Source: Salinispirillum sp049115955 (lineage in GTDB: Bacteria; Pseudomonadota; Gammaproteobacteria; Pseudomonadales; Natronospirillaceae). From it: a DNA stretch of 64,000 bases. The stretch is taken from assembly GCA_049115955.1 (NCBI GenBank), contig JAGDZJ010000019.1, positions 90,021 to 154,020 on the forward strand, read 5' to 3'. Shown here in pieces: positions 34,418 through 43,166 of this stretch. A program made the position numbers and the translations under genes. Positions within the stretch are counted from its first letter, which is position 1. Each line of letters starts with the position of its first letter. Under the pieces are notes generated by a model. It ran no database searches and was not told the DNA's origin. It worked only from the letters and a program-made list of their open reading frames with translations.

Positions 34418-35791
34418 ATGACTGAAAAATCCATACCCGAAGAAGTTCACCCAAAGTTAACACGAGGAGTGCCTGCACGCCTTTTTCCAGTGCTGGCCGA
34501 CACCAACAAAGAAAGCCGAATGGTATCTATATTCCTAGCCATTTTGCCGATTATCCCAGAACTATCAGCCCGCTTATTGAACACAGTCGGTCACCGACTG
34601 GGTAAACGCTCATCAGTTACAACCTATACGGAAATTACATTTAAAGGCGAGAAAACCGCAGAAAAGAAACACGACAATAGGCCAGATGGTTTCATCGCAG
34701 TGAAATCGAGCTCAAAAATTTGGGAGGCGTTGGTCGAAGCTAAGATCGGTAACAACAACTTAGAGCAAAACCAAGTTGAGCGCTATTTAGAGCTCGCCAA
34801 AGCCAATGATGTCAGTGCTTTAATCACTATTTCAAACCAATTCGTGACCAGTGCCGACCACTCACCGCTGCCGATTAAGAAGCAGCTTACGCGCAAGGTC
34901 GATCTTTTTCACTGGTCGTGGATGTATATTCGTACCGAATGCGAAAATTTGCGAGATCAGAATGTTTTAGACTCTGCCGAGCAACTGTATGTACTGAATC
35001 AATTCATCGAGTTACTGGATGACAAGGGCACTGGCATAGGGCGATACACCCAAATGCCACCAGACTGGGAAGATGTCGTTGCCATGGCCACTAACAAGCA
35101 AGCCATCGCTAAGAGTAGCGAAAAAGCGAACAAAGTCGTACAGGGTTGGTTTCAAGAGCTTAGAGACGCCACGCTGATGCTAAGCCGTAACGTAGGCCAA
35201 GAAGTGAGCCAGCGCGTGGAGCGCGCTCACATGGCCGATGCGAACAAACGCATCAAAGATGCTATTGCTCAACTGTGTGACCAAAGCACTCTGTCTGGCA
35301 AGTTTCGTGTACCCGATGCAGCAGCAGATATCGAACTGGAAGTCGACTTGGCTGGCAAAGCCGTTACCGTCTTGATGCAACTGAAAGCCCCAACGGATAA
35401 AGCCAGCACCAGTGCACGAGTAAACTGGCTGTTGCGCATGTTAAAGAAAGACGATGAACGTATGTTCGTCCGCGCAAACTGGCCCGGACGGCGAGTACCG
35501 TCAGAAAGGTCGGTCGCAGAGTTGCGCGATAACTCGAAAGCATTTGATGAGCCTGGCAATAGTACGGTACCTCACTCCTTTGACGTGATCTTGCGTACTA
35601 ATTCGTCCAGACGCTTTGGCAACAAAGTAATCATAGAAGTGATTGAAAACCTGCTGACCGATTACTACTCGCTCATTGGGCAATACTTACGCGCGTGGCA
35701 GCCACCGCCACCGAAACCTAAGGCGAGAAAAGAAGAATCAAAAGAAGGTGATGGCTTGCAGGACTCTGAGGTGGACAGCGCTGAGGAATAG
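34418..35791 (+). CDS. Conserved protein with PD-(D/E)XK-like region
   Basis: A 457-residue protein of a widespread but uncharacterised family. Residues about 80-145 carry a nuclease-like core: RPDGFIAVKSSSKIWEALVE followed by AKIG, that is Asp, Glu-x-Lys in the order of PD-(D/E)XK enzymes, then NNLEQNQVERYLELA. The middle is helical and the C-terminus is low-complexity and charged (PPPPKPKARK, then acidic). GGAG lies nine bases before ATG 34418. It stands alone at the start of the AT-richer stretch. A role in DNA or RNA cleavage, perhaps in defence, is an inference from the motif only. Confidence 0.65.
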   Translation: MTEKSIPEEVHPKLTRGVPARLFPVLADTNKESRMVSIFLAILPIIPELSARLLNTVGHRLGKRSSVTTYTEITFKGEKTAEKKHDNRPDGFIAVKSSSKIWEALVEAKIGNNNLEQNQVERYLELAKANDVSALITISNQFVTSADHSPLPIKKQLTRKVDLFHWSWMYIRTECENLRDQNVLDSAEQLYVLNQFIELLDDKGTGIGRYTQMPPDWEDVVAMATNKQAIAKSSEKANKVVQGWFQELRDATLMLSRNVGQEVSQRVERAHMADANKRIKDAIAQLCDQSTLSGKFRVPDAAADIELEVDLAGKAVTVLMQLKAPTDKASTSARVNWLLRMLKKDDERMFVRANWPGRRVPSERSVAELRDNSKAFDEPGNSTVPHSFDVILRTNSSRRFGNKVIIEVIENLLTDYYSLIGQYLRAWQPPPPKPKARKEESKEGDGLQDSEVDSAEE

Positions 35792-36215
35792 CTATTTGAC
35801 TTGCTCAATTGCAATGATATTGATGTATCGGATTGCTCGGCGTGCCTTACTCGACGTAACACTCATGCCCAATCACGACTGATCAAATGGGCAGCGCGGC
35901 TATAAAACCACATATCAACAGTAGCGCTCAAAACAGTACTATGCCATGTTATAGCTTAACAGTGCCTAACTTTAGGCATTTCACTGGACAATCTCTGATT
36001 GTTTGAGGAAAATCTGGTAAAAACACCCATGAGATGGATCTGGACCTTGCTGTACAACTTAAAGCTGTATCAATCCGACACAGCAGCCGTCGGCATTGTT
36101 TGTGGCTGAAAATTCTGTTTCGCGCAGGACTTTCGGACAGAGAGGAGATGCAGAGCACGCAATCATGTTACAAAAAATTACAACAATGCACGACTATGAG
36201 CCCTAAAATATCTGA
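35792..36215. other. Intergenic stretch without a convincing gene
   Basis: About 420 AT-rich bases between the PD-(D/E)XK-like gene and the toxin-antitoxin-like pair. A 26-codon frame from about 36029 (MRWIWTLLYNLKLY...) looks protein-like, but has no recognisable match and may be a remnant. Nothing else is supported. Confidence 0.4.
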
Positions 36216-36240
36216 TGAGCTTTATACAATTTTTAGCTCA
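36216..36240 (+). promoter_or_regulatory. Candidate operator of the TA-like pair
   Basis: The inverted repeat TGAGCT-13 bp-AGCTCA brackets the -10-like sequence TATACA, 21 bases upstream of the small antitoxin-like gene. Antitoxins commonly repress their own promoter through such palindromes. Confidence 0.45.
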
Positions 36241-36260
36241 CCGATGATGTGGAGGGGAAA

Positions 36261-36440
36261 ATGGCAACTGAGTCATTCGAAAGAAATTTTGTTGTTACTG
36301 ACAAAGATAGCATTCAACGTATCGAGAACAGCTTGAGAAACCCTCGTGTCGTAAAAGTCACTAAACGTGACTATGACAAGGAAGACGCCAGAGGTATTGA
36401 ATTATTCAAGCACAAATTGTTCGCCTCAGCGCACTCTTAA
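36261..36440 (+). CDS. Small antitoxin-like protein
   Basis: A 59-residue hydrophilic protein (MATESFERNFVVTDKDSIQR start). The strand FVVTDKDSIQRIENSL and the charged tail VTKRDYDKEDARGIELFK resemble short antitoxins paired with GNAT-domain toxins; this is recognition from memory of the family, not a search. GGAGGGG lies four bases before ATG 36261, a very strong ribosome site. The gene overlaps the reconstructed start of the following GNAT gene. Confidence 0.6.
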   Translation: MATESFERNFVVTDKDSIQRIENSLRNPRVVKVTKRDYDKEDARGIELFKHKLFASAHS

Positions 36441-36994
36441 AAGACTTTGCTGAAGAAACAGAACTCCATAGATTCTTGAAAACTTTTCAATGCCAACTTA
36501 ATGTTGGCGTTGAGGAGTTTTTGACCAGTGGAAATGCCGTAAGATTTGAGAAATCCGACATATCCAGAACATACTTATTCATTAGGTCGAGTTCGCATGG
36601 TGAATTCCCCGAAATCCTTGCATATTTTTCACTATCATTCAAAGAATTAGACTTAAAAAACACCGAGCTATCCAAGACAAAAATAAAAAAAATGGATGGC
36701 ATGAAGAACGATGCAGAAAAAATTATAGCCTATCTTATAGGTCAAATAGGGAAAAACTCTGCCATAAGCCACAACCCCATCAATCTAAAGATCATACTAT
36801 CTGAAATCTATTCTGTAATCGCTCAAGTAAAAGAGTTAATTGGTGGAAGAATAATCATACTTGATTGCGAAGAGCCACTCATACACCTATACAATAGCCA
36901 TGGCTTTGAATCGATCAAGATTAACGAAGATAATAGCCCGAAAAAAAGCGAGAAGCTCCACACCATGTTTACCTTCATCAAACCAACGTTTTAG
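36401..36994 (+). CDS. GNAT-family toxin-like protein with non-standard start
   Basis: A GNAT N-acetyltransferase-like protein of the toxin-antitoxin type. The frame is open from 36401. It reads IVRLSALLKDFAEETELHRF before FQCQLNVGVEEFL, SRTYLFIRS, ILAYFSLSFKEL, LIGQIGKN, and the C-terminal acetyl-CoA fold part LIGGRIIILDC with HLYNSHGFESI. The conserved N-terminal portion lies upstream of the first usable start codon, TTG 36476. No ATG, GTG or TTG exists between the preceding stop and that point. AUU codons at 36401 and 36404 sit six to nine bases after AGAGG, so an AUU start, as in infC, would restore a full 197-residue protein. Otherwise the gene is truncated or has lost its start. AT-rich compared with neighbours. 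Confidence 0.55.
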   Translation: MIQAQIVRLSALLKDFAEETELHRFLKTFQCQLNVGVEEFLTSGNAVRFEKSDISRTYLFIRSSSHGEFPEILAYFSLSFKELDLKNTELSKTKIKKMDGMKNDAEKIIAYLIGQIGKNSAISHNPINLKIILSEIYSVIAQVKELIGGRIIILDCEEPLIHLYNSHGFESIKINEDNSPKKSEKLHTMFTFIKPTF

Positions 36995-37058
36995 ACATAT
37001 TCCTATGAACCGGTGACTCGCTCTGCACATCAAGCAAGGCAGACACAAAGTACTGAAA

Positions 37059-37537
37059 ATGAATTTTGAACACTACAGAGAAGATATAGAAAATCACTAA
37101 GGCAATCGCCACATCCTCCGATAAAGTCGGTGTGATTCAGAGGGCTAAGTAGTATCGATTTTAAGACAACTGAAAATTTTTCCGAATTCACATTAGTTCT
37201 CGAAGACATAAAATCTTATCGATCTACAAGAGGCCAGTCGTCAACTGACCACAGCCCACTGCGGGACTATTCGAGCTGCTATAATTTTCACAACTTGAAA
37301 TCACAGTACCCAGTGTTAGTTAAGAAAACCTTGTTGGTTGTAAGGTCGGTCAGCCAAATCTTGGCTCAATATGAGTCCAAAGAACTTGAAGACCCCGTTT
37401 TAGATTACTATCAAGACCAAATCAACTACTTCAACGACTTGTTAGTTGCTGCTGACTTCCCTGTTGCCAAGCCGCAAAACGGTCCATATCATACCGAAGA
37501 TGAAGGCCGACATTCAGATTCTGGCAAGTCGATTTAA
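37059..37537 (+). pseudogene. Frameshifted remnant of an unknown gene
   Basis: Protein-like sequence continues through three frames: MNFEHYREDIENH from ATG 37059, then TKAIATSSDKVGVIQRAK (+1 shift near 37098), then SSIDFKTTENFSEFTLVLED onward (second shift near 37140), running to the stop at 37537 through VKKTLLVVRSVSQILAQYES and DYYQDQINYFNDLLVAADFP. The last part has no normal start until TTG 37295. I read it as one gene of about 155 codons broken by two frameshifts. Its family is not recognised. Confidence 0.45.
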
Positions 37538-37538
37538 T

Positions 37539-37866
37539 TGATGCTAACGCATGGGAAACTCGAAGCGAGGCTTATTATACCTCTATCGTTTCGGCCAGCC
37601 TGAACAGATCATCCTTCTGTTATTTCGTAAGGCCCAGCAGGGCTGTACCTATCGCATTCACAATGGCGCTTCGCCGCGTGAATGTGGCTTGGGCCATGCT
37701 AGTTTTTCAAGGGATGAGGCATTTTTGCTGTTCATGAATGCCTGAACCGTATCTAAGTAACTCGAGTGCCACAATGCAGAGGCACCTGAAGCCAGACTCG
37801 CAAGTCCAATTCCGCCACATAGCATGTGCCACAAAGCGCGCAACACAAAAGCATCAGGCACAAAAA
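37539..37866. other. Intergenic stretch without a convincing gene
   Basis: About 330 bases between the pseudogene and the tRNA-Leu terminator. Short frames exist on both strands but none has a ribosome site or family resemblance. No integrase or attachment-site copy of the tRNA end is seen. Confidence 0.4.
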
Positions 37867-37921
37867 AACGGCTCTTGAAAATACTGTATTTTCTAAGGCC
37901 GTTCTCTAATATTTTCTAAGG
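37867..37921 (-). terminator. Nested palindrome terminator of tRNA-Leu, with 12-bp repeat
   Basis: On the minus strand, downstream of the tRNA, stem AACGGC/GCCGTT (37867-37872 with 37898-37903) encloses a perfect inner palindrome GAAAATAC-T-GTATTTTC (37877-37893). It is followed by a run of T (37862-37868 as A on the plus strand). TATTTTCTAAGG occurs twice, at 37887-37898 and 37910-37921. Confidence 0.6.
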
Positions 37922-37944
37922 TTAGTAGACGCTAACTCAGAACT

Positions 37945-38031
37945 TGGTACCAGAGGCCGGACTCGAACCGGCACGCTTTTAAAGGCAACGGATTTTGAGT
38001 CCGTCGTGTCTACCAATTCCACCACTCTGGC
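37945..38031 (-). tRNA. tRNA-Leu (CAA)
   Basis: An 87-base class II tRNA on the minus strand: acceptor GCCAGAG/CTCTGGT, D-arm TGGTGGAATTGGTAGACA, anticodon loop CTCAAAA (anticodon CAA) closed by ACGGA/TCCGT, long variable arm TGCCTTTAAAAGCGT, T-arm GCCGG-TTCGAGT-CCGGC, and encoded CCA. Its 3' end faces the accessory stretch, the usual orientation for tRNA-inserted islands. Confidence 0.97.
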
Positions 38032-38043
38032 ATTGCGGGGGTG

Positions 38044-38071
38044 ATTCTACAATAAAACCCTTGTGTGTCAA
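38044..38071 (-). promoter_or_regulatory. tRNA-Leu promoter
   Basis: On the minus strand a consensus -35 TTGACA (38071-38066) and -10 TAGAAT (38049-38044) are 16 bases apart, 13 bases before the tRNA 5' end. Confidence 0.75.
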
Positions 38072-38363
38072 TGACTTTGGTAACTTCTTTTACCATAAAA
38101 ATGACATATTTTTGCATTATGCTGTGTCTTCCTTCTTTGCTCTTCTGAGACTGGCCTTCTATGCCTGAGCACAAAATACGTTGTCACCCTACACTTTTAC
38201 AGGGTAATCTTAGCCTCAGCACTGAACAGCGGTTGAAGACGCCTGCTAGGATACGCAGGTTGATTAATCACGTCGTCTTCGCGCGTTGCTTATGACTGCA
38301 TTCTGCGGCATTCAGCACAATTCACAGTTCAGCGGCCCATGGATCAAGAGGCTGACAGATACG

Positions 38364-40100
38364 ATGACACCAAAACCTTCAAAAGCAGATATTGAAGACA
38401 TCATTGCTACGGGTGTTCGTTCCGTCTATCAACCCATTGTGGATGTGATTCACGGCGAAATACTGGGCTATGAGGGCTTGTCTCGCGGTCCGGCTGGGCA
38501 CCCTCTTGAATCACCACTGGTCCTATTTTCTGCCGCCGAAGACTACGGCTTGCTGCCAGAGCTGGAACTGACCTGCCGTGCACTGTCTGTTTCGCAGTTC
38601 ACCCATCGTGGCTTTCAGGGCAAGTTGTTCCTGAACAGTAATCCGCACGCCTTTGTCGACCCGCACTACCCTAAAGGGCGTACGATTGAGTTTCTGCGCA
38701 ACAGCAGCCTGACGCCTGACCACATCGTTATCGAGCTGACAGAAAAGTACCTGACGGAAGATTATGACGTACTGAAGCAGGCGTTGGAGCACTATCGCAA
38801 GATGGGCTTTCAAACCGCCATTGACGATTTAGGCGCGGGCTACAATGGGTTGCGCTTGTGGTCGGAAATTCAGCCGGACTATGTGAAGCTCGACAAACAT
38901 TTCGTGCAGGGCATTAATAGCGACCCCGTGAAGCAAGCTTTTGCGCGTTCGGTGATTCAATTGTGCGACCAGTTGCGCACGACGCTGATTGTGGAAGGCG
39001 TGGAAACGCCCGCCGAATTAGAGTTGCTGCAAGACTACGGTGTGCAGTACGTGCAGGGCTATGTTATGGCTCGGCCCGATGAAATGCCGGTATCACCGCA
39101 GCATAAGCTGTTTTCACTGGCGCAGCAGCGCAAGGTGCATGACCTGCACTTGGCGGAAGACTTAGCCAGTTGGGTGCGCCCGGTAGACCCTTACACTGAG
39201 CTGGGTGAGGTGTGGTTGCGCTTGGAACGCGAGCCCGGCACGCATGCGTTCCCGGTGGTAACGGAAGGCAGACCTACCGGCTTTATTCAGCGTTCGCGCA
39301 TCTATGAATTGTTTTCTAAACCCTACGGTCGTGAACTGTTCTCACACAAACCGGTGTATAAGTTCATTGCTCCGCACTCGTTGATTGTGAACCGCAGTAC
39401 GGGCTTGTCGGCGCTCAGCCAAATGGTCACCAGCGAAGACGATCTGATGGCGCGCCAGTATTTCATCGTGGTGGACGACGACCGACAATATCTGGGTGTA
39501 GGCAATACGCGCGACCTGTTGCGCAAGCTGACCGACATCAAGCTACGCTCGGCCCGGCACGCCAACCCGTTGACACACATGCCGGGTAACGTGCCGACCA
39601 ATGAATACATAGAAGAGCTGATCCGCCTGCAACAGCCGTTTCAGTTGGCCTACGTCGACATTGACCATTTTAAACCCTTTAACGACACCTTCGGTTATTC
39701 GTTGGGTGATGAGTTGATTTTGAGGCTGTCGCAATTGCTCAAAGAACGTTTGCGCGGCCGCGGGCAATATCTGGGGCACATTGGCGGCGATGACTTCGTG
39801 GTGGTTTCTACTCACAACGACCCCCTGCCGCAACTTCGCCTTATGCAGCAGCTCTACCGTGAAGCGGTGCGCGACATTGTGGTGTCTGCCGGACACTCAC
39901 CCAAGCCATATCGTGCGATGGATCGCCACGGTGAAGAGCGCGTGTTCAGCTTGCCGACGCTGTCGGTTGGCCTGTTAAAAGTTCAGGCTCCCATGCCAGA
40001 CAAACTGGACGCCCTTGGTTCGGCCTTAGCGAAAATAAAGCATCAGGCTAAGAGGCTACACGGCGAGGGTATTGCGACGGCGAATTGGCAGGACGACTGA
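38364..40100 (+). CDS. EAL-CBS-GGDEF c-di-GMP protein
   Basis: A 578-residue cytoplasmic protein. The EAL phosphodiesterase domain (about 10-245) has its signature as GYEGLSRGP, and the metal and catalytic residues are in place (LNSNPHA, VIELTE, AIDDLGAGY, VKLDKHFV, IVEGVET). A paired CBS region (about 260-400) may sense nucleotides. The GGDEF domain (about 410-578) has IGGDDF in place of GGDEF, which may still be active or serve as a GTP sensor. This domain order is a known class of dual c-di-GMP proteins. The start is uncertain between ATG 38364 and the longer frame from 38286; neither has a strong ribosome site. Confidence 0.88.
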   Translation: MTPKPSKADIEDIIATGVRSVYQPIVDVIHGEILGYEGLSRGPAGHPLESPLVLFSAAEDYGLLPELELTCRALSVSQFTHRGFQGKLFLNSNPHAFVDPHYPKGRTIEFLRNSSLTPDHIVIELTEKYLTEDYDVLKQALEHYRKMGFQTAIDDLGAGYNGLRLWSEIQPDYVKLDKHFVQGINSDPVKQAFARSVIQLCDQLRTTLIVEGVETPAELELLQDYGVQYVQGYVMARPDEMPVSPQHKLFSLAQQRKVHDLHLAEDLASWVRPVDPYTELGEVWLRLEREPGTHAFPVVTEGRPTGFIQRSRIYELFSKPYGRELFSHKPVYKFIAPHSLIVNRSTGLSALSQMVTSEDDLMARQYFIVVDDDRQYLGVGNTRDLLRKLTDIKLRSARHANPLTHMPGNVPTNEYIEELIRLQQPFQLAYVDIDHFKPFNDTFGYSLGDELILRLSQLLKERLRGRGQYLGHIGGDDFVVVSTHNDPLPQLRLMQQLYREAVRDIVVSAGHSPKPYRAMDRHGEERVFSLPTLSVGLLKVQAPMPDKLDALGSALAKIKHQAKRLHGEGIATANWQDD

Positions 40101-40156
40101 AGACTTGCTATCTTTGTCGCCTTCTTCTTGACCGACCGCCTGCCAAAAGGATTTTT

Positions 40157-41203
40157 ATGCTGCCCGAACACCTGCTGTGCCAGCCCGTTTCCCACGCCTT
40201 AGATGGCGCGATCCAAAATCATATTGACCAAAAGACCAAACCATTGGGTGCCCTTGGGAAACTGGAAACCCTGGCCGCTCAGTTAGCCCGTGTGCAGCAG
40301 AGTATGAGTCCTTCGGTACCTTCAGCCGTGCATCTGGTATTCGCCGCCGACCATGGCGTTTGCGCTGAAGGTGTTAGTCCTTTTCCCAGCGCCGTCACCA
40401 CGCAAATGGTACTGAACTTTCTGCACGGCGGCGCGGCCATTAATGTGTTCTGCCGGCAGAACGACGCGGCGTTTAAAGTCATCAATGCCGGTGTACTGGG
40501 CGAACTTCCTGCGCACGCCGATTTGGTAGATGCGCCAGTACGCAAGGGCACCGCGAACTTTCTCCATGACCCCGCGATGACGACCGACGAGTTGATGCAA
40601 TGCCTGAATACAGGCGCTCGCATGGTGGACGAACTCGCCGCCGAAGCGCAGATCATCAGCTTGGGCGAAATGGGCATCGGCAACACCACGTCAGCCGCAG
40701 CACTGGTGGCGGCTATGCTGAGCTTACCTGCCGCTCAGGTGGTTGGGGCTGGTACGGGTGCCGATGAAGCCATGCAAGCGCACAAAGCCGAAGTGATTCG
40801 CTCGGCGCTGCAACACCATGGTTTAGATTCCAGTGACCCACTGCGTATTTTGCAAACGGTGGGCGGTTTGGAAATCGCCATGATGACGGGGGCGTATTTG
40901 CGCGCCGCCGCGCTGGGCAAGATCATCTTGGTTGATGGTTTTATCGCCACCAGCGCATGGGCGATTGCCGCTGCGTTGCAGCCAGCGTTACGCGATTACA
41001 GTGTGTTTGCGCACCAAAGTAATGAACACGGCCATGCGCTGGTTCTGCAGAAGCTGAATGTTACACCGCTTCTGCATTTAGACATGCGTCTGGGCGAAGG
41101 CACAGGCGCCATCGCTGCGCTGCCACTGGTGCGCTTGGCTGTGGCGTTTTTCAATGAAATGGCCTCTTTCGCCGACGCTGGCGTGAGCGAAAGCAACGCA
41201 TGA
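40157..41203 (+). CDS. cobT: Nicotinate-nucleotide-dimethylbenzimidazole phosphoribosyltransferase
   Basis: Activates the lower ligand of cobalamin by making alpha-ribazole phosphate from nicotinate mononucleotide and dimethylbenzimidazole. The 348 residues fit the family. Seen are QKTKPLGALGKLE, FAADHGVCAEGVSPFPSAVT, GEMGIGNTTSAAAL with the catalytic-site region, VVGAGTG, and the C-terminal LDMRLGEGTGAIAALP containing the catalytic Glu. AAGGA precedes ATG 40157. It overlaps cobS by four bases, forming the operon cobT-cobS-cobC. Confidence 0.96.
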   Translation: MLPEHLLCQPVSHALDGAIQNHIDQKTKPLGALGKLETLAAQLARVQQSMSPSVPSAVHLVFAADHGVCAEGVSPFPSAVTTQMVLNFLHGGAAINVFCRQNDAAFKVINAGVLGELPAHADLVDAPVRKGTANFLHDPAMTTDELMQCLNTGARMVDELAAEAQIISLGEMGIGNTTSAAALVAAMLSLPAAQVVGAGTGADEAMQAHKAEVIRSALQHHGLDSSDPLRILQTVGGLEIAMMTGAYLRAAALGKIILVDGFIATSAWAIAAALQPALRDYSVFAHQSNEHGHALVLQKLNVTPLLHLDMRLGEGTGAIAALPLVRLAVAFFNEMASFADAGVSESNA

Positions 41204-41952
41204 CGGCACTGCGACGTGAATGGCAGGCCTTTTGGCTCGCCGTGGGCTTTCTGACCCGCATTCCGATGCTGGCCCGTATCGACTATTCGCAACAGTTGAT
41301 GAACCAGAGCAGCCTGTACTTTCCAATCGTGGGCCTGTTACTTGGTGCGCTGTACGCCGCGTTGTTTACCGGGCTGGCATTGGTTTGGCCGCCATTGATC
41401 TGCTTGGTGCTGGTACTGTGCTTCCACCTGTGGCTCACCGGGGCCTTTCATGAAGACGGCTTGGCCGACAGTGCCGACGCGCTGGGCGGTGGATACACCT
41501 TAGAAGCCCGCTTGCGCATCATGAAAGACAGCCGCATTGGCACTTACGGCACCGTGGCGCTGATCGGTGCTTTGGGGTTAAAGGTTGCACTATTGGCAAA
41601 TACGAACCTTATTTGGCTGGCACTGCTTGTTACACCCTGCATTGCTCGACTCACGCCGTTATTGCTGATGTCAGCCCTGCCGTACGTGACCGACCCTGAC
41701 ACCAGCAAAAGCAAACCGGTGGCCGATGGCTTCGACCGGTGGCGCTTAAGTTACGCGATTGCGTTTGTGCTGGCGGTCAGTTTGGGTTTTAACCTGCTGC
41801 ATTGGGCGGCGCTGGCGGTGCTCATAACTGCCGTATTGTGGGGCCGCACGCTAAAGAAAGCCTTAGGCGGTTATACCGGCGATGCATTGGGTGCCAGCGT
41901 GATTTTCACCGAACTGTTGCTGCTGCTCGGCTTCGTAGCGCAAGGGTTGTAG
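41200..41952 (+). CDS. cobS: Adenosylcobinamide-GDP ribazoletransferase (cobalamin synthase)
   Basis: Integral membrane enzyme joining adenosylcobinamide-GDP with alpha-ribazole to complete the nucleotide loop. The 250 residues have about six hydrophobic helices. The polar catalytic motif FHEDGLADSADALGGG and the following RLRIMKDSRIGTYG are diagnostic. The substrate comes from CobU (12.2 kb) and CobT/CobC. Start ATG overlaps the cobT stop. Confidence 0.96.
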   Translation: MTALRREWQAFWLAVGFLTRIPMLARIDYSQQLMNQSSLYFPIVGLLLGALYAALFTGLALVWPPLICLVLVLCFHLWLTGAFHEDGLADSADALGGGYTLEARLRIMKDSRIGTYGTVALIGALGLKVALLANTNLIWLALLVTPCIARLTPLLLMSALPYVTDPDTSKSKPVADGFDRWRLSYAIAFVLAVSLGFNLLHWAALAVLITAVLWGRTLKKALGGYTGDALGASVIFTELLLLLGFVAQGL

Positions 41953-41956
41953 CTTA

Positions 41957-42454
41957 ATGCGCTATTGGGTACGACACGGCCAACCGGCACTGCCGGGGCC
42001 AATATGCTACGGCTGGCTCGACGTGCCCTTAGCGGTGGCGCCTGATATCACCGCTCAGAACGTGCGTTCGGCTATTCCACAATCGCTACCCGTCTTCTCC
42101 AGCCCGCTGCAACGTTGTCGGCAGTTGGCTGGGCACTTGCAAAAGCAACCAACCATTCTGGACGACCTACGCGAAGTGCATTTTGGGGATTGGGAAGGCA
42201 AGCTTTGGGACGACATCCCGCGCGACCTACTCGATGCCTGGGCGCAAACCCCTTATGAATTCCAGTTCCCGAAGGGCGAAGCGGTTTCGCAGTTTTTGGC
42301 CCGTGTGGGCGCCGTCATCAATACACTGCCCGAGACCTGCATCGTGGTCACCCACGCCGGCGTCATTCGCGCTGCCCTGCACCATCGTAAGGGCCTTGCG
42401 CTGCCAGAAGCCTTTGCGAGGCAAATCCCCTACGGTAGCTATCTCGAATTCTAA
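41957..42454 (+). CDS. cobC: Histidine phosphatase, alpha-ribazole-5'-phosphatase-like
   Basis: A 165-residue phosphoglycerate-mutase-fold phosphatase. It has the catalytic motif WVRHGQPAL, the second conserved Arg in FSSPLQRCRQLA, the LREVHFGDWEG block typical of CobC-type enzymes, and the C-terminal catalytic His in VVTHAGVIRA. Position four bases after cobS makes removal of the 5' phosphate from alpha-ribazole phosphate the most likely role. Confidence 0.88.
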   Translation: MRYWVRHGQPALPGPICYGWLDVPLAVAPDITAQNVRSAIPQSLPVFSSPLQRCRQLAGHLQKQPTILDDLREVHFGDWEGKLWDDIPRDLLDAWAQTPYEFQFPKGEAVSQFLARVGAVINTLPETCIVVTHAGVIRAALHHRKGLALPEAFARQIPYGSYLEF

Positions 42455-42591
42455 CCCATGCCAAACAGGCACAAATTGCGCTGCAATAACGTCCTTCTCG
42501 ATCAGCGTAGAACCAACCTAATCAGCCCCACTTGCGCCGTTTTTCTCACAGGACTACAGTACTCAGACGATAACAATAAGAGTAATGAATC

Positions 42592-43065
42592 ATGAGCCGA
42601 ACCATCAGCGACTGGCTGGCCGAATACGGCACCAGCCACCAAAATAGCACCAACAAACTCATTCATTGGTTTGCCGTTCCGGGCATTTACTGGAGCATCA
42701 TTGCGCTGCTCTGGACCATCCCGACACCGGCATTTATGGCGGAACTGGCTTGGCTAAACTGGTCGACACTAGCGTTGCTCATTGTTGTCGGGTTTTATGC
42801 TCGCCTGTCTATTCCACTCACCCTAGGCATGGTCGCCATCACCGTGCTGTGCTACCTGATCGCCTTTGGCATAGAAAGCGCCGCGGGTACCATGGGCCTG
42901 TTGATCACCGCTGTCGCGGTATTTGTTGTGTTGTGGGTTTTCCAGTTTGTGGGCCACCACATTGAAGGCAAGCGACCATCATTCTTTAAAGACATTCAGT
43001 TCTTGATGATTGGCCCGGCGTGGGTCATGGCATTCTTGTTTCGCAAGCTCGGCTTGAAGTATTGA
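42592..43065 (+). CDS. Mpo1-like (DUF962) membrane protein
   Basis: A 157-residue protein with about four membrane helices. Family features are the N-terminal YGTSHQNSTNKLIHWFAVPGI and the central FVGHHIEGKRPSFFKD, whose His residues bind Fe in yeast Mpo1, a dioxygenase of 2-hydroxy fatty acids. Bacterial members are uncharacterised, so the activity is inferred. Single gene. Confidence 0.85.
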   Translation: MSRTISDWLAEYGTSHQNSTNKLIHWFAVPGIYWSIIALLWTIPTPAFMAELAWLNWSTLALLIVVGFYARLSIPLTLGMVAITVLCYLIAFGIESAAGTMGLLITAVAVFVVLWVFQFVGHHIEGKRPSFFKDIQFLMIGPAWVMAFLFRKLGLKY

Positions 43066-43166
43066 GCACCTATATACGAAGAGCTGATAAACATAGCTTT
43101 AAAAAGTATTTATTTTCATAAGAACTAGATCTTATATTCTTTCTAGGAATTAGGAATAGGCCTCTT

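Noticed and set aside
37551..37861. Small frames on both strands before tRNA-Leu
   Set aside because: No ribosome site, no motif, and they overlap each other on opposite strands.
37945..38031. tRNA-Leu as a proven integration site
   Set aside because: No second copy of the tRNA 3' end and no integrase gene are present in the window.
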